A stretch of 64,000 bases of DNA, taken from the NCBI RefSeq assembly GCF_905171775.1, contig NC_053491.1, positions 335,005,952-335,069,951 on the forward strand, read 5' to 3'. The notes below the pieces were generated by a model, which saw only the letters and a list, made by a program, of their open reading frames with translations, was not told the origin of the DNA and did not search any database. This document shows positions 1 to 10,845 of this stretch, in pieces (position 1 is the first letter of the stretch; the number at the start of each line of letters is the position of its first letter). Position numbers and translations under genes: made by a program. This stretch comes from Rana temporaria. Lineage: Eukaryota; Chordata; Amphibia; Anura; Ranidae.

Positions 1-147
1 CAAAAAAGAAAGCTGGTTTCAATTTTTTTGCAGGCAGTTTTTTCATCGAGAAAACTGCTAGGGAGCATACACACGACCGGTTTTCACAACCAGTATTATA
101 AAATTACAGCTTTCTCGTTGTGAAAACCGGTCGTGTGTACAAGGCAT
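1..147. repeat. MITE-1 family copy, right part only
   Basis: Cut by the window edge. It ends in an inverted motif of the type CCGGTCGTGTGTACAAGGCATAA, matching the right ends of the copies at 1220-1726 and 61658-62188. A second internal copy of the ACACACGACCGGTTTTC word lies near 71-87 in opposite orientation, so this end folds back on itself. The short open frame across it is not a gene. This family recurs at least nine times in the window. Confidence 0.8.
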
Positions 148-553
148 AAGGGATATTGAATGTGGCACCAGGTATAGTGTATGTGATTTGAGGAGTAAAT
201 TGCTGTTTGGAGTGGAGTACTGTATGTAGTTGTGCTCCAGGTATAGAAGTATGCGTAAGATTGAATTTCAGAACTGGATGGCCAGAATTTCAAATCTTTT
301 GGCAGATAAAACAGCTTTCAATATGTATTACATCTGTGTATTTAACTGTTTGCCTGAAGGTCAGCTGAATGGTCCTCTTGTTGCAGGCTCATGTAAAAAT
401 GTGGAGGCGAATGCCATAATGTATGCTTCCATCTTCACCTGGTCTTCCTTCTGGGTTTGGGGGTTGGGGACTTTGGCTGTTTGAAAGGCTAAACTGCAAT
501 GACATCACTCCCTCACCGATGATGTCACTCCAACCCATGCCCGTAGAAGTCAG
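148..553. other. No recognisable feature
   Basis: I see no gene, RNA or repeat that I can name. The 84-residue open frame at 230-484 has no start context, splice signals or family resemblance. Confidence 0.4.
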
Positions 554-731
554 TGTCACGGCACAGCTCTCTTAATGGATGGCATGTAGCCCATTAAGAG
601 AGCAGCACACATGTACCGTGACGTCACCGGCTGCTACACATGTATTGTAAAGATCTCTTAAATGGTGCAGGTTTAGGAGATATTCAATGTACCTACAGGT
701 AAGCCTTTATTATAGGCTTACCTGTAGGTAC
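554..731. repeat. Two adjacent hairpins (inverted repeats)
   Basis: First hairpin: GCTCTCTTAATGG at 566-578 pairs with its complement at 591-603, with TGTCACGG/CCGTGAC pairing outside it. Second hairpin: arms at 689-706 and 714-731 (GTACCTACAGGTAAGCCT) are exact complements with a 7-nt loop. Such arms are typical of foldback MITE interiors. I did not find terminal repeats or a target duplication, so the parent element is undefined. Confidence 0.6.
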
Positions 732-735
732 TATA

Positions 736-1219
736 TAAAAAGTGTTGTTTACTACCGCTTTAAAATCTGCTACTTCTTTCATGCTGATCCATAACTGAAA
801 AAGTCAAATGAATCCTGAAATACCTGCTTGGCAGGATGCAGTCCTTTGGGTCTGGGCATATGAGTACCAAAAATTCACATCAGGTGGCAGAGGCAGCCAG
901 ATAAAAGATAATGATCAACGTCTTAAAAGGTTGATGTTCAATAAATTAATCTTTAAAGAAGTAGAAGTCTTATTTTTATCTGTACATAAAAGTATCTGAA
1001 AAGTGATGGGCATGTGTGGTACTCCTATTCCCACTGGTTGAACATTTGAAAGTTCCAATTTGATTTATTGAACTCCTCATTTGATTGATCCCTATATGTT
1101 ATTTTGGCTCCTCTTCCAGTTTATGGTAATGTTTGGTACTCCCATCTCCACTGATTGACTATTCCAATGTTCAAAGAGAAGAACTGAATTAAAAAAAATA
1201 CCAGATTTGGTGTTCACTA
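736..1219. other. No recognisable feature
   Basis: AT-rich DNA. A weak internal similarity exists between 'CTCCTATTCCCACTGGTTGA' near 1021 and 'CTCCCATCTCCACTGATTGA' near 1140, suggesting a degraded local duplication of about 120 bp. No gene is supported. Confidence 0.4.
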
Positions 1220-1726
1220 ATGCCGTGTGTACACACGATCATTTTTCAGCATGTCGAAAAAACGAAGTTTTCCCAACTTCATCATTAAAACGATGTTGCC
1301 TACACACCATCGTTTTTAAAAAATGATCTAGCAAAGCGCGGTGACATACAACAGGTACGACGGCACTATAAAGGGGAAGTTCCATTCGCCTTTGGGCTGC
1401 TTTAGCTGATTCCGTGTTAGTAAAAGACGATTCGTGCTTTTTTGTCTGTTACAGCGTGATGAATGTGCTTACTCCATTATGAACGGTAGTTTTACCAGAA
1501 CGAGCGCTCCCGTCTCATAACTTGCTTCTAAACATGCGCAGGTTTTTTACATCGTTTTAGCCCACACACGATCATTTTTTACAACCCGAAAAACGACATA
1601 GTTTAAAACAACGTTAAAAAATGCAGCATGTTCGAATTGTGAAGCCCACACACGATCATTTTAAATGACATTTTTGAAAAACATCATTTTTTTTCATGCC
1701 GAAAAATGATCGTGTACGCGGCATAA
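1220..1726. repeat. MITE-1 family, full copy
   Basis: Left terminus AATGCCGTGTGTACACACGATC and right terminus GATCGTGTACGCGGCATAA form terminal inverted repeats. The interior repeats the words CACACGATCATTTTT and GAAAAACGA several times in both orientations, so the element is mostly self-complementary. No coding capacity is seen. Mobilising transposase is unknown; the target duplication is ambiguous because the termini themselves are palindromic around TTA/TAA. Confidence 0.8.
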
Positions 1727-2152
1727 GGCTCAGTTACCTCACTGAAATCGCACTCCAGTAATGCGATTTGCCACCGGTGTTGATGTTAAATTAATGACCC
1801 AAAAATAGATCACAAAATGCAGTGTGATTGCAAGAATTGGATCTCATGGGTGTGAACACACAACCTTTGTGTTTATCCACAACCTCATCAGATATGAGTT
1901 ATTGCACAGACATTTTTAATAATTTGTATTGATTTTCCAGCCACTTTGTGTAACATTACTACACCAGAAGGTCTCCTGTGTCTTCTCTCTCTCGCTTTCT
2001 CTGTATGTCTCTAATTTGTTTTCACCCCAAAAGCTAACCAGATTCCTGGAAGTAACCACGTTAAGAAGCAGATTCTGTATGAGACAGAAACACATAATGA
2101 CTATCGCTGAGCCTATCAGTGCCTTGCCCACAGGCACAATTGTGACAAATCA
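1727..2152. other. No recognisable gene; host DNA left of a retroelement insertion
   Basis: Contains a short CT-rich stretch near 1981-2000. The reading frames here are unsupported. The last bases form the target site that is duplicated at 3651-3663. Confidence 0.4.
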
Positions 2153-2218
2153 GACTTGGTGGGGATGATTGAAGGAGGAGAGGGGTTGGTTAAAGAACCT
2201 GGGGAAAAAGTTGAGAGA

Positions 2219-2223
2219 AGAGA

Positions 2224-2255
<32 letters not shown>

Positions 2256-2350
2256 AAGAAAAGAGAAATAAGAAAGAAGAAAAGAAGGGGAGAGGAGGAG
2301 AGAAAAGGGCGTAGGGAGAGAAAAGAGAAAATTAAGTTGGAAACACAAGG
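2219..2350. repeat. Purine-rich low-complexity tract
   Basis: A-rich and G-rich run including about 26 consecutive A at 2222-2247 followed by a G run, then GAGA/AAGAA repeats. On the minus strand it is a polypyrimidine tract in the presumed 3' portion of the retroelement. It explains the lysine/arginine-only open frame at 2169-2354. Confidence 0.9.
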
Positions 2351-2383
2351 ATAGCACTCACATGGGCCACATCTGTAATAATA

Positions 2384-3650
2384 TTAAAGAAGAAACAATA
2401 TCAAGCAAGTGGACATTGATGGTCAGACTTTAAGGCCAAGGAAGTATAGTTTTGTAAAAATATATAATTTAATAGCGTATAAATAAATTGAACAGGATAT
2501 ACATAAAATAAATAAGTTCAAGAAAAATTATCACAAATTCATCAACAGTAAATGACCACTGTACATTCCTCCGAAGTCGCCAACGCACGTTTCGCCGTGG
2601 GGCTTCTTCAGGGCGAAGATGAGGAATATATAGTTAGCAGAGAGATAGAAACTTATATGGCTGGTGGTCCCTCGATGGGTGCGTCCACGGGGCATATAAG
2701 ATGGAAATATACCAAGTCGGAAGGTAAGCTTTAGGCACAAGTTTCCATATATCGAAAATCTTAGGTGAGTCGAAAGAGTCAAGACTGCAAGTCCAAAAGG
2801 TGGAAGATATGTACCACAGGAAGAGTTAATACTCGGACTATTTTTATGAAGTCCTGAGCACACTGGGACAACAGATGGCAGTATAACAGCAATGTGGAGG
2901 GGCTTACATAGAGAAACCCTTTCTGTAGCAGCCTTTGTATGGGGCTTTTGTACAGGCCCTATAACTGATTGCAGCAGCAATGCGTCTGTGTCCCAGGGTG
3001 TACACACGGTGACACGTTGTGTCACCGTGTGTACACCCTGGGACACAGACGCATTGCTGCTGCAATCAGTTATAGGGCCTGTACAAAAGCCCCATACAAA
3101 GGCTGCTACAGAAAGGGTTTCTCTATGTAAGCCCCTCCACATTGCTGTTATACTGCCATCTGTTGTCCCAGTGTGCTCAGGACTTCATAAAAATAGTCCG
3201 AGTATTAACTCTTCCTGTGGTACATATCTTCCACCTTTTGGACTTGCAGTCTTGACTCTTTCGACTCACCTAAGATTTTCGATATATGGAAACTTGTGCC
3301 TAAAGCTTACCTTCCGACTTGGTATATTTCCATCTTATATGCCCCGTGGACGCACCCATCGAGGGACCACCAGCCATATAAGTTTCTATCTCTCTGCTAA
3401 CTATATATTCCTCATCTTCGCCCTGAAGAAGCCCCACGGCGAAACGTGCGTTGGCGACTTCGGAGGAATGTACAGTGGTCATTTACTGTTGATGAATTTG
3501 TGATAATTTTTCTTGAACTTATTTATTTTATGTATATCCTGTTCAATTTATTTATACGCTATTAAATTATATATTTTTACAAAACTATACTTCCTTGGCC
3601 TTAAAGTCTGACCATCAATGTCCACTTGCTTGATATTGTTTCTTCTTTAA
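2384..3650. repeat. Near-perfect 1.27-kb palindrome
   Basis: The left arm 2384-3015 is the reverse complement of 3019-3650 wherever I compared them, including both ends and the long mirrored open frame. The loop is only three bases (3016-3018). Every mirrored pair sums to 6034, which shows there are no length changes between arms. Confidence 0.9.
3423..3454 (+). ncRNA. Hammerhead-ribozyme-like motif (mirror copy at 2580-2611, minus)
   Basis: CTGAAGA (3423-3429) is followed by a short stem GCC/GGC and then GAAAC, followed by ACG..CGT as a tiny stem III. These are the conserved core boxes CUGANGA and GAAA of type I hammerheads of the minimal sort known from Penelope-like elements. Because of the palindrome, the complementary strand carries the same motif at 2580-2611. 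Activity is not shown; stem III has an expanded loop compared with the usual ACGCGT. Confidence 0.55.
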
Positions 3651-3663
3651 GACTTGGTGGGGA

Positions 3664-5448
3664 GCCACTGTAACTGGCAGGGAAATATTTTAGGGTTCTA
3701 ATTCTCTTTTCATTCGGGGAGTAGTATTAGATCACATGTTCATTTATCACTGCTGTTCACTTCATTTTTTGTTTCACTGCTTTTTTACTTTTCCCTGGTG
3801 AAGCCAATCTCTTGGTGAAGCATTGTCTTCATCAGGAAAAAAACAGGAAGTAAGGCACAATAATATCCTTCAATATCCCTCAAATCCCTTCCCTCTTCTC
3901 CTAAAGCCCAGGATTAAATAAAGACAATATGAGCCAGTTTATGAGTCGTCAAATCGTGGACTGTTGTATATAGTTTTTGTATATAGTTTTAGTTTTAGGG
4001 AACAAAAAGTTAAAACCCAACTGCAGGCTCCTCCTCCTAACCTCAGTACTTTCATTGCATTCTTTGCTTTTTTATAAACCTACCCTTTTTCCGATGTTTT
4101 TAGGCTGGTTACATGATGAACACAGTCCTCTTCTTCCTTTGTTCTCTGGTGGTGGGCACGCAGAGAACGGCACTGGCATGATGACATCAGTCTCATTTCC
4201 ACTCCGCTATATGTAAGTATAGGATGCCATGGCGATGCCACCTCTAGTGGAGCTCACACAGGGCTTCTTCTAGTTTTGGGCAAGGAACAAAGTGCCAGGG
4301 GAGCAAAAGGTTAGGGAAGTCGAAAGTGCTGCATGGGCTGGCTTAAGATTAACCTGTTACTTTGCTCAGCACAGGTCAAGCACACATTCTGTTTAAGACC
4401 CCCTCTGCACAGCCAGTATGCCAGAATTCTTCGCCTTCCAGGTGAACAGAAACTAAGCAGAGTATTATCTCCGGAAGGGTTTGTATAAAATACAAAGCCA
4501 GTTGGGAAAATTTGAGCTCCTGTTTTGTAATATACTTTTAACCATTGAATTCAATAAGGAAGAAGTTTTTTACCTTGCTGCTGGCTATTGTTGTGTTGAC
4601 TATTTTAGGACACTCAGCATAACTTGAGATATACACCATCTGGAAAGTTCAAGAATTCCTATTCCTATTATTGTTATAGTGCCTGAGGTTCAGGCTTTAT
4701 ACTCCTTACCGGATCTTTTCCACTGCTGTAAGAAGGTGTTTACTTTCTGCATAACTGTTATAGGAAATTTGAAATATAAAACACGGAGGTATTGATGGTC
4801 TTTCCTATTGGAAAGAATCATCTCTGCCCTTAGCTTTGCCCTGGGGCATGTGGTGACCTACAGTACTTTTCTAGAATGATGTTTTTACAGTGTGTTTTGG
4901 TATTTTGTCATTGTGATATTTAGCATGTTAATCATTTTTGTAATAAATTTAATATTTTTATGACCTTATTGTTGTTGCCCAGAAAATCCCACCCATTTAG
5001 AGGTATTCAATTTTCACTTTACAAAGGATAATACTGTTGGATTTTAGAAAATATACTAGTGAGGTTGTGTAAAACAGAGTCGAAAGTAACTTTCCTTTAA
5101 ATAAGCTTCTTTACAGAAAATGTAATTAACAGTGAACATATTATTGTACTCACCACTGCTAAGTATATTCATCCCACAAAAACCCAGGTGATGAAAAAGT
5201 TGGTGGTTATTAAAATAATGATACTGCTACATTATAATTCCATACAGTACATCTGCAAGGACTGACATGCTTTGGGTCGCTTAGGTTTCACATTAGCTCA
5301 CGGCAGCATATTCTCTCTTCTGATACATGTAAAACAATCCTTTATTACAGGCAAAGATAGATATACTTCTGTGCATTACACTGTCTGCTTAAAGGGACAG
5401 TACCTTAATCCTGCTTTAAAACCTGATCGGAACGTATTCCTGGCGATC
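3664..5448. other. No recognisable gene; single-copy-looking DNA
   Basis: About 1.8 kb without a feature I can name. Near 3795-3835 there is an imperfect inverted word (GGTGAAGC... and CTTCATCAGG) resembling a degraded retroelement end. Frames such as 3977-4216 and 5272-5595 show no supporting signals. Confidence 0.4.
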
Positions 5449-6384
5449 TTAACCACTTTAGCCCCGGAAGAATTTACCCCCTTCCTGACAAGAGCACTTT
5501 TTGCGATTCGGCACTGCGTTGTTTTAACTGACAATTACGCGGTCGCGCGAGGTTGCACCCAAACAAAATTGACGCCCTTTTTTCCCCACAAATAGAGCTT
5601 TCTTTTGGTGGTATTTGATCACCTCTGTGGTTTTTATTGTTTGCGCAATAAAGAAAAGAAGAGCGACAATTTTGAAAAAAGGCAATATTTTTTACTTTTT
5701 GCTATAATAAATATCCCCAAAAAAGATATAAAAAAACTAATTCCTTTCTCAGTTTAGGCCGATATGTATTCTTCTACATATTTTTGGTAAAAAAAAAAAT
5801 TGGTTTGCGCAAAAGTTATAGTGTCTACAAAATAGGGGATAGTTTTATGGCATTTTTATTATTATTTTTGTTATTAGTAATGGCGGTGATCTGCGATTTT
5901 TATCGTGACTGCAACATTATGGCAAACACATCGGACACTTTTGAAACTATTTTGGGAACACTGTCATTTATACAGCAATCAGTGCTATAAAAATTCACAG
6001 ATTTTTTTGTAAATGACACTGGCAGGGAAGAGGTTAAACACTAGGGGGTGATTAAGGGGTTAAGTGTGTCCTAGGGACTGATTCTAACTGTGGGGGGGGG
6101 CTCACCACAGCACGACAGAGATCACTGCTCCTGATCACAGGGCACAGTGGATCTCTGTCATGTTGCTAGGCAGAACAGGGAAATGCCTTGTTTACATAGG
6201 CATCTCCCCGTTCTGCCACTCCGTGACACGATCACGGCCGCTGGCGAGCATCGAGTTCCCTGCTCCCGTGGGCATGGTCATGGAGCACAGTGCGTACATA
6301 CAGGTACGTCCATTTGTGCAGCCATGCCTTTCTGCCGATGTAAATCATCGTGTAATGGTCGGCAATCGGTCAAAGGGGTTTTAA
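5449..6384. repeat. Interspersed repeat family A, copy 1 (TTAA-flanked)
   Basis: Same family as 52127-53225 and 53522-54330. Shared landmarks are CCACAAATAGAGCTTTCTTTTGG, TTTGATCACCTCTG, GTCTACAAAATAGGGGATA and 'CACTAGGGGG', in that order. It starts at TTAACCACTTTAG and ends GGGGTTTTAA, so TTAA flanks both ends. Overlapping frames between 5784 and 6536 are shadows without a consistent frame between copies. Non-autonomous; the class is uncertain. Confidence 0.8.
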
Positions 6385-6664
6385 GGCCCAGTATTACAAG
6401 CGTTTTTGACTGTGTAGTTTCCTGGGCTGGGCAAAGGGAGGAGAGTTCTATAAGAGGAGGGGCTTTAGACATTGAGTCTTCGGGGCAAAAGACACCGGAA
6501 TACGCTCAAAAAACTCTAGTATTTTTTTCAAGGTAGGGCATAGAGCGCACAATGACTGAGCATACAAGTGTTAACAGATAGAATTAGAAAGAATGTAATT
6601 CTGCATGTTCAGCATAGTCAGGTGTAGGGAAACAAGCAGAAAAACAATCAAGAGTGAATAGAGG
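6385..6664. other. No recognisable feature
   Basis: Nothing identified between two TTAA-flanked repeats. Confidence 0.4.
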
Positions 6665-7085
6665 CTTAAAGTGGTTCCAAAGGCTCAAGTTTTGTTTATC
6701 TTAATGCATTCTATGCATTAAGGTAAAAAACCTTCGGAGTGCAGCTCCCCCCCAGTCCCCCCTTATAACAGCAGTGGGAGCCATTGGCTCCTGCTGCTTT
6801 CAATCAATGCCAGTGAGCCATTAGGAGAGAGCGGGGGCAGGGCCCGAAACACACTGTGTATGAATGGACAGCTCAGGAGGGAGCCTACTGTGGGAGTGCC
6901 CCATAGCAAGAGGCTTGCTATTGAGGATACTCAGCAGGGGGGGAGGGGCCAGGACCACCAGCGCGGGACCCATAAAGAAGAGGATCAGGTCTTCTCTGCA
7001 CAAAACCACTGCACGGAGCAGGTAAGTATACCATATTTGCTATTTTCTCCCATTTCTTTCATTCTTTCCTTTAGAATCACTTTAA
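6665..7085. repeat. TTAA-flanked MITE family B, copy 1
   Basis: Left end TTAAAGTGGTTCC at 6665 and right end GAATCACTTTAA ending at 7085 are imperfect inverted repeats inside TTAA. The interior has landmarks shared with 36368-36844: TTAATGCATTCTATGCATTAA, GGAGCCATTGGCTCC and 'CACTGCACGGAGCAGG'. TTAA targets are the hallmark of piggyBac-type transposition, but the terminal bases do not prove that origin. Confidence 0.7.
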
Positions 7086-7135
7086 GGATCAATTGGTTCG
7101 TAGATATAGCTATCTATGATATTATAAATGTAAGT

Positions 7136-7403
7136 GTGGGCAGCATAGTGGTTAGCACTTCAACCTGGCAGCACTAGGGTTATTGGATCAAATCCCAGCT
7201 AGGAGTTTGTATGTTCCACCTGTGCCAGCATGGATTTCCTCCCACACTCCAAAAACATGCTGGTAGGTATATTGGTTCCTATCTAAATAGGCCCTATTAT
7301 ATGAGTTAGAGACTTTAGATTGTAAGCTTCTTGAGGGCAGGGACTAATGTGAATATACAATATATATGTCAAGTGCTGCATAAAGTGATGGCACTATATA
7401 ATA
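7136..7403 (+). repeat. tRNA-derived SINE
   Basis: The head resembles a tRNA gene: A-box-like ATAGTGGTTAGCAC near 7145, then a degenerate B box GGATCAAATCC at 7185-7195. The body has the standard landmarks of a widespread vertebrate SINE: TTTCCTCCCACACTCCAAAAACATGCTGG, then TTAGATTGTAAGCTTCTTGAGGGCAGGGACTAATGTGAATATACAATATATATGT and an end near GCACTATATAATAG, all described here rather than quoted in full. RNA polymerase III promoter now decayed; not expected to be active. Confidence 0.85.
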
Positions 7404-8130
7404 GGGATGCACCAATACCATTTTTTTCCTCTGGGCTGGAGCTGCATGAACATTATGTTCCTCTGGGCTGGAGTTGCAGGCTGTGTACCCCTTGGTAGGC
7501 CGCGATTTCACACACACATAGAGTGCAGGAGATGCTCTCCTGATGTGGTGCAGGCAAAAAAGAGGCTCTGGCCTAGTCCTTTGCTGCTGCCTGATGATTG
7601 GCTACGGCTCTTCCAATAGAGAGTTTACAGACAACTTCCAAAAGGGAGTTTACAAACAGTTTATAGCGTAATTATAGGGTGTTTATAGAGTAATTTGCTT
7701 ACTGCTAATCTGGTAGGAGTTTACTCCAATCAGCCTCTAGAGTAGTTATGGAACTTTGTGGTCAGTCGAGCATACAGATGCAATCTAAGTACCCTCAAGC
7801 AAGCTATCCTTCTTAAACTCACAGGTTGATTGGGATAGCTAGAGGGAGTGTCGAAAAGTCCAACGATCCTGTCCAAATCCTAACTTGTACATACAGTAAA
7901 CATGTCATTAGTCAATAATGTCCAAAGTGATAGCATTAATGAAATATAGGCATGCTGGAAGCCTGGAAAACTAGAGGGCTTTTTTTTAAATCTTGACTTG
8001 AGCTAGTAAGTCGAACTCTGCCTCCCCCTATTGGTCTAGAAGGCTTTTACAGCTCACATCAAAATTGCCTTGAACAAGCACCTCCCACCCTCCCAGGGTG
8101 GTCAGGAGGAAATCTACAAGCATAAGAACA
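7404..8130. other. No recognisable feature
   Basis: Includes the local word AGGGATGCACCAATACCATTTTTTT, which looks like a repeat end, and a short duplicated phrase CCTCTGGGCTGGAG at about 7430 and 7462. I found no matching opposite end. Confidence 0.35.
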
Positions 8131-8631
8131 TACAGTGGAACCTTGGTTTAAGAGTAACTTGGTTTGAGAGCGTTTTGATTTGCGAGCAACTTTTTTTTTT
8201 TTAAATTATGACTCGGTTTGCGATTGTTGACTCGCAAGACAAGCAGAATTCATGCAGTACCTCATTTGGCCTGAGGTATGTGGGCGCAGAAGCCGAGGAG
8301 AGCCGAAAATAGGCCTGCAGTACCTCATTTGGCCTGAGGTACGGGGGCGCAGGAGCCGAGAAAAGCCGAACATTGCCCTCAAGTACCTCATTTGGCTTGA
8401 GTTTCGGGGGCGCAGGAAACGAGCCAAAGTGTCCTTGGGCCTTTACGGCGCTCTCTGGCGCCCCCCCACCTCAGGCCGCATTCGCTATTGCATCCAGTTG
8501 AAGTCAATGCAGAACAAATTATTTTCGTTTCCATTGACTTCAATGGGAAAACTCGCTTTGATATGCGAGTACTTTGGATTACGAGCATTCTCCTGGAACG
8601 GATTATGCTCGTAATCCGAGGTTCAACTGTA
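8131..8631. repeat. MITE family C (mariner-like), copy 1
   Basis: Flanked by TA. The left end TACAGTGGAACCTTGG and the inverted right end (complement TACAGTTGAACCTCGGATTACGAG) pair as terminal inverted repeats. Copy 2 is at 51600-52124. TA target duplication and CAGT-type termini fit Tc1/mariner mobilisation. Inside, 8264-8420 is a tandem repeat. Confidence 0.85.
8264..8425. repeat. Tandem repeat inside MITE C, about 65-bp unit x2.5
   Basis: The phrase GTACCTCATTTGGCCTGAGGT followed by GGGGGCGCAGGAGCCGAG repeats three times with mismatches. Each unit also has an internal palindrome CCTCATTTGGCCTGAGG. It explains the overlapping arginine-rich frames on both strands. Confidence 0.85.
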
Positions 8632-9334
8632 TCACTGGGTGCCTGACTTTAAGTTATTTTTCCAGTTTAGATAGGATAGACTGAAGACATTGTTATGTTA
8701 TGGTATCTACAGAGAACAAATGGTCACCGCCCCATTGGCATGTGTATGCTAGAGGAAATATGGCTAATTCAATAAGACTTTTGGCCTTCAGAACATGTCG
8801 TGTGATCTTCTCGAGTATCTTTGGCTCAATTGCAAATGTAAATAAAATGGCAATTATATAGGTTATATACATTGACATTTGTGAATGTAGCTAACAGCTC
8901 TTTTATATAAAGGTTATTCTTATTGTAAGTTTTATGATATTATACATCCCAGACATCTACATCTATAGTGCAAGCCTTGTCATATAAAAAAGACCTTCTA
9001 AAAGCATTTTAGAGCCTATAGGTTTATCAGCCTATGAAAAAAAACAAGAAAAGAATCCTGTCTCGGAAAAGGCAGCTGCAGTTGCTGACTTCTCATTTAG
9101 CAAATGCTATTGGCTTGATTGTCATGCTGTCACCGTCAAGCCCGTAAACCCCTAACCCAGATCAAGTATGCAAGTACTGTACAGAATTATGGAATTATTT
9201 TGACTTTAATTTTCCCCACATATCTTCCAGGTCATTGACTCAGAAAGTATTGAAGTCATTGGGTGACCTAGACAGCAAATTTAGAAGCAAGTCAGCCACA
9301 GCATTTCCCATATTTTTTTCAGGAAAGGTTTATT
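8632..9334. other. Single-copy-looking DNA; candidate conserved non-coding segment at 9050-9300
   Basis: No repeat or gene recognised. The stretch 9050-9300 has balanced composition and several transcription-factor-like words: an E-box CAGCTG, TGACTCA, and TTTGACTTTAATTTTCC. It lacks the inverted repeats found almost everywhere else. Whether it is conserved cannot be judged from one sequence. Confidence 0.25.
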
Positions 9335-9834
9335 TTAAAGTGGATGTAAACCCTCCACACCCAGTGAAGTGAACATCCTCAGATGACACACAGGGATGAA
9401 ACAAATCTCCCTATATAGGTTTTACATTTGCTGTCTTCACATTTATATACTGTTTAGAAAGTTCAGATCGTGTTAGGAAATATTCTCTTCCTGGTTAACA
9501 CAGAGTGTGATGTCTGGGCATACAGCCAAGATAGCTAACATTGCTGATTGGGGGAAAGGAGCACACCCCCTCTCATCATAGACAGAGACTCTCAGAGGTG
9601 TTTTGTAATGGGGCCTGCTCCCTGCTAATCCATTTTAGCAACCTCCCCGGACAGAAGATTCAGGCTGCTTTTGTCTAAAAAGTCTGAGAATTTGTCAGGA
9701 GTTATCAGGCTTATAACAGAGGAACGGTTCAGGAGATAGAGCTACAAGACTTAGCTCATTGAAGAGCGATAACAAAATACTGCAGATATATGTGCCCAGC
9801 TCAAATTTCATGAATCAGGTTTACATCCACTTTA
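9335..9834. repeat. MITE family D
   Basis: Left end TTAAAGTGGATGTAAACC and right end GGTTTACATCCACTTTA are 17-bp inverted complements. The interior carries no long frame. Abundance elsewhere cannot be tested here, but the end structure is clear. Confidence 0.8.
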
Positions 9835-10228
9835 TCATCTAAACCCAAGAACAAACAAGTAACTCTGCACTTTATTAGTCCTTAGATATTATGGCTGCAT
9901 TTGTTTTCTCTTCTTTTTATTTGTACCTGGTGATTCTGCCAGTAATACACTTCCTGTCTAGGATAACCACACTCACTTACCTCACTGTATCTATGGAGGA
10001 ACTGTGTGGACACCTTAGGAAAATAGGAGAGGTTAGTACTACAGAATCTGAAACTACCTATCCCTCTCCTCATCTCCATAACATGGGGGAAAGGGGGTAT
10101 TCTGCATCCACTACCTAAGTTTTCAAGTCCAGAAGAGTGCATATGAAGTTTTAGGAGCACACTGGATTTCTGGCAGTTTTTTTGTTACCTATTGAACAAA
10201 TATAACAGTTCAGTTTTAAGACCCCCTT
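9835..10228. other. No recognisable feature
   Basis: Opposed short frames at 9882-10160 are not supported by any signal. Confidence 0.4.
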
Positions 10229-10576
10229 CACACTGGCACCGCTTCGCGTTAGCGGTAAAGCAGCAAATAAAAGAAGTTCATTTTCAGGGTTTACTTACTT
10301 AAAGCTCACTTCGCTATACTTCTCCTGTGGATCACAGGAGTGCAGTTCGTTCTGCACTCCTTTGACCTGTTTTCAGCAGACAGCAGGCTGAGGCCCGCTG
10401 TTGCTGATGTCACAAAGCCAGTCCAGGCTGGAGAAATATCGAGGCCTTTTGGTCGGGATCCACTCAGATACCTGGACTGGCACCCGGCTCAGCCTCTCAA
10501 CGAACCGCTGAGCCAGCCTGAGCCTGAGCCAGCTGCTCCTGTCCCCTTAACAGTCCAGCACTCCAGTGAGCGCTGA
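10229..10576. repeat. Truncated interspersed repeat
   Basis: Begins with the phrase CCCTTCACACTGGCACCGCTTCGCGTTAGCGGTAAAGC (described, class unknown), reminiscent of the GC-rich 'TTTAGCGGTGCTTTACC' block at 22301-22440. The remainder is moderately GC-rich without a frame of interest. Confidence 0.4.
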
Positions 10577-10845
10577 GGGGGGCAGAGCAGAGAGCCGGTG
10601 ACTGACACCTGAGTGATCAGCAGTGTTTAATCGCTTGATTCTCAGTGTTAGAGTCGGCGGGGGACAGATGCAGCGTCGGACCAATGCTGCATCCACCTAG
10701 GTGCGTATGATGGGGGCAGAGCAGAGAGACGCTGACTGACACCTGAGTGATCAGTGGTGTTTCATCGCTCGATTCTCAGTGTTAGAGCCGGCGGGGGACA
10801 AATGCAGCGTCGTATCAATGCTGTACCCAACTAGGTGATTATGAT
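10577..10845. repeat. Tandem duplication, 134-bp unit x2
   Basis: GGCAGAGCAGAGAG...CTGACTGACACCTGAGTGATCAG begins at 10581 and again at 10715, an exact 134-bp offset. Both units continue through TCAGTGTTAGAG and GGCGGGGGACA to ATGCAGCGTCG. About 10% mismatch is seen. Confidence 0.9.

Larger units (their letters stand above)
2153..3663 (-). mobile_element. Foldback Penelope-like insertion 1 with 13-bp target duplication
   Basis: The 13-bp word GACTTGGTGGGGA occurs at 2153-2165 and at 3651-3663 and flanks the insertion. Inside are a 218-bp single segment (2166-2383) and a palindrome (2384-3650) whose two 633-bp arms mirror each other about position 3017 with no indels. A hammerhead-like core lies in each arm. 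The layout (one long copy ending at the left duplication plus an inverted partial copy) fits Penelope-like elements inserted by target-primed reverse transcription with strand switching; that mechanism is inference. No reverse transcriptase remains. Two identical-looking 203-residue open frames are mirror shadows of the arms, not genes. Confidence 0.65.

Noticed and set aside
2531..3503. Two identical 203-residue open frames on opposite strands
   Set aside because: They are mirror images created by the palindrome and cross its loop; no start context, no domain.
2384..3650. Palindrome as a pure assembly or library fold-back artefact
   Set aside because: A 13-bp target duplication brackets the larger insertion, and independent insertions at 48840 and 57845 have the same plan. 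Not fully excluded without reads.
3795..3840. Another hammerhead at CCTGATGAAGAC (minus strand)
   Set aside because: The first box is present but no GAAAC box with a short stem III follows at a usable distance.
5272..5595. 107-residue frame
   Set aside because: Spans the boundary of interspersed repeat family A and is not conserved in its other copies.
7136..7210. Functional tRNA gene
   Set aside because: A- and B-box-like words are degenerate and belong to the SINE head; no cloverleaf can be formed convincingly.
9050..9300. Protein-coding exon
   Set aside because: No frame with flanking splice sites and no recognisable protein; kept only as a weak non-coding candidate.
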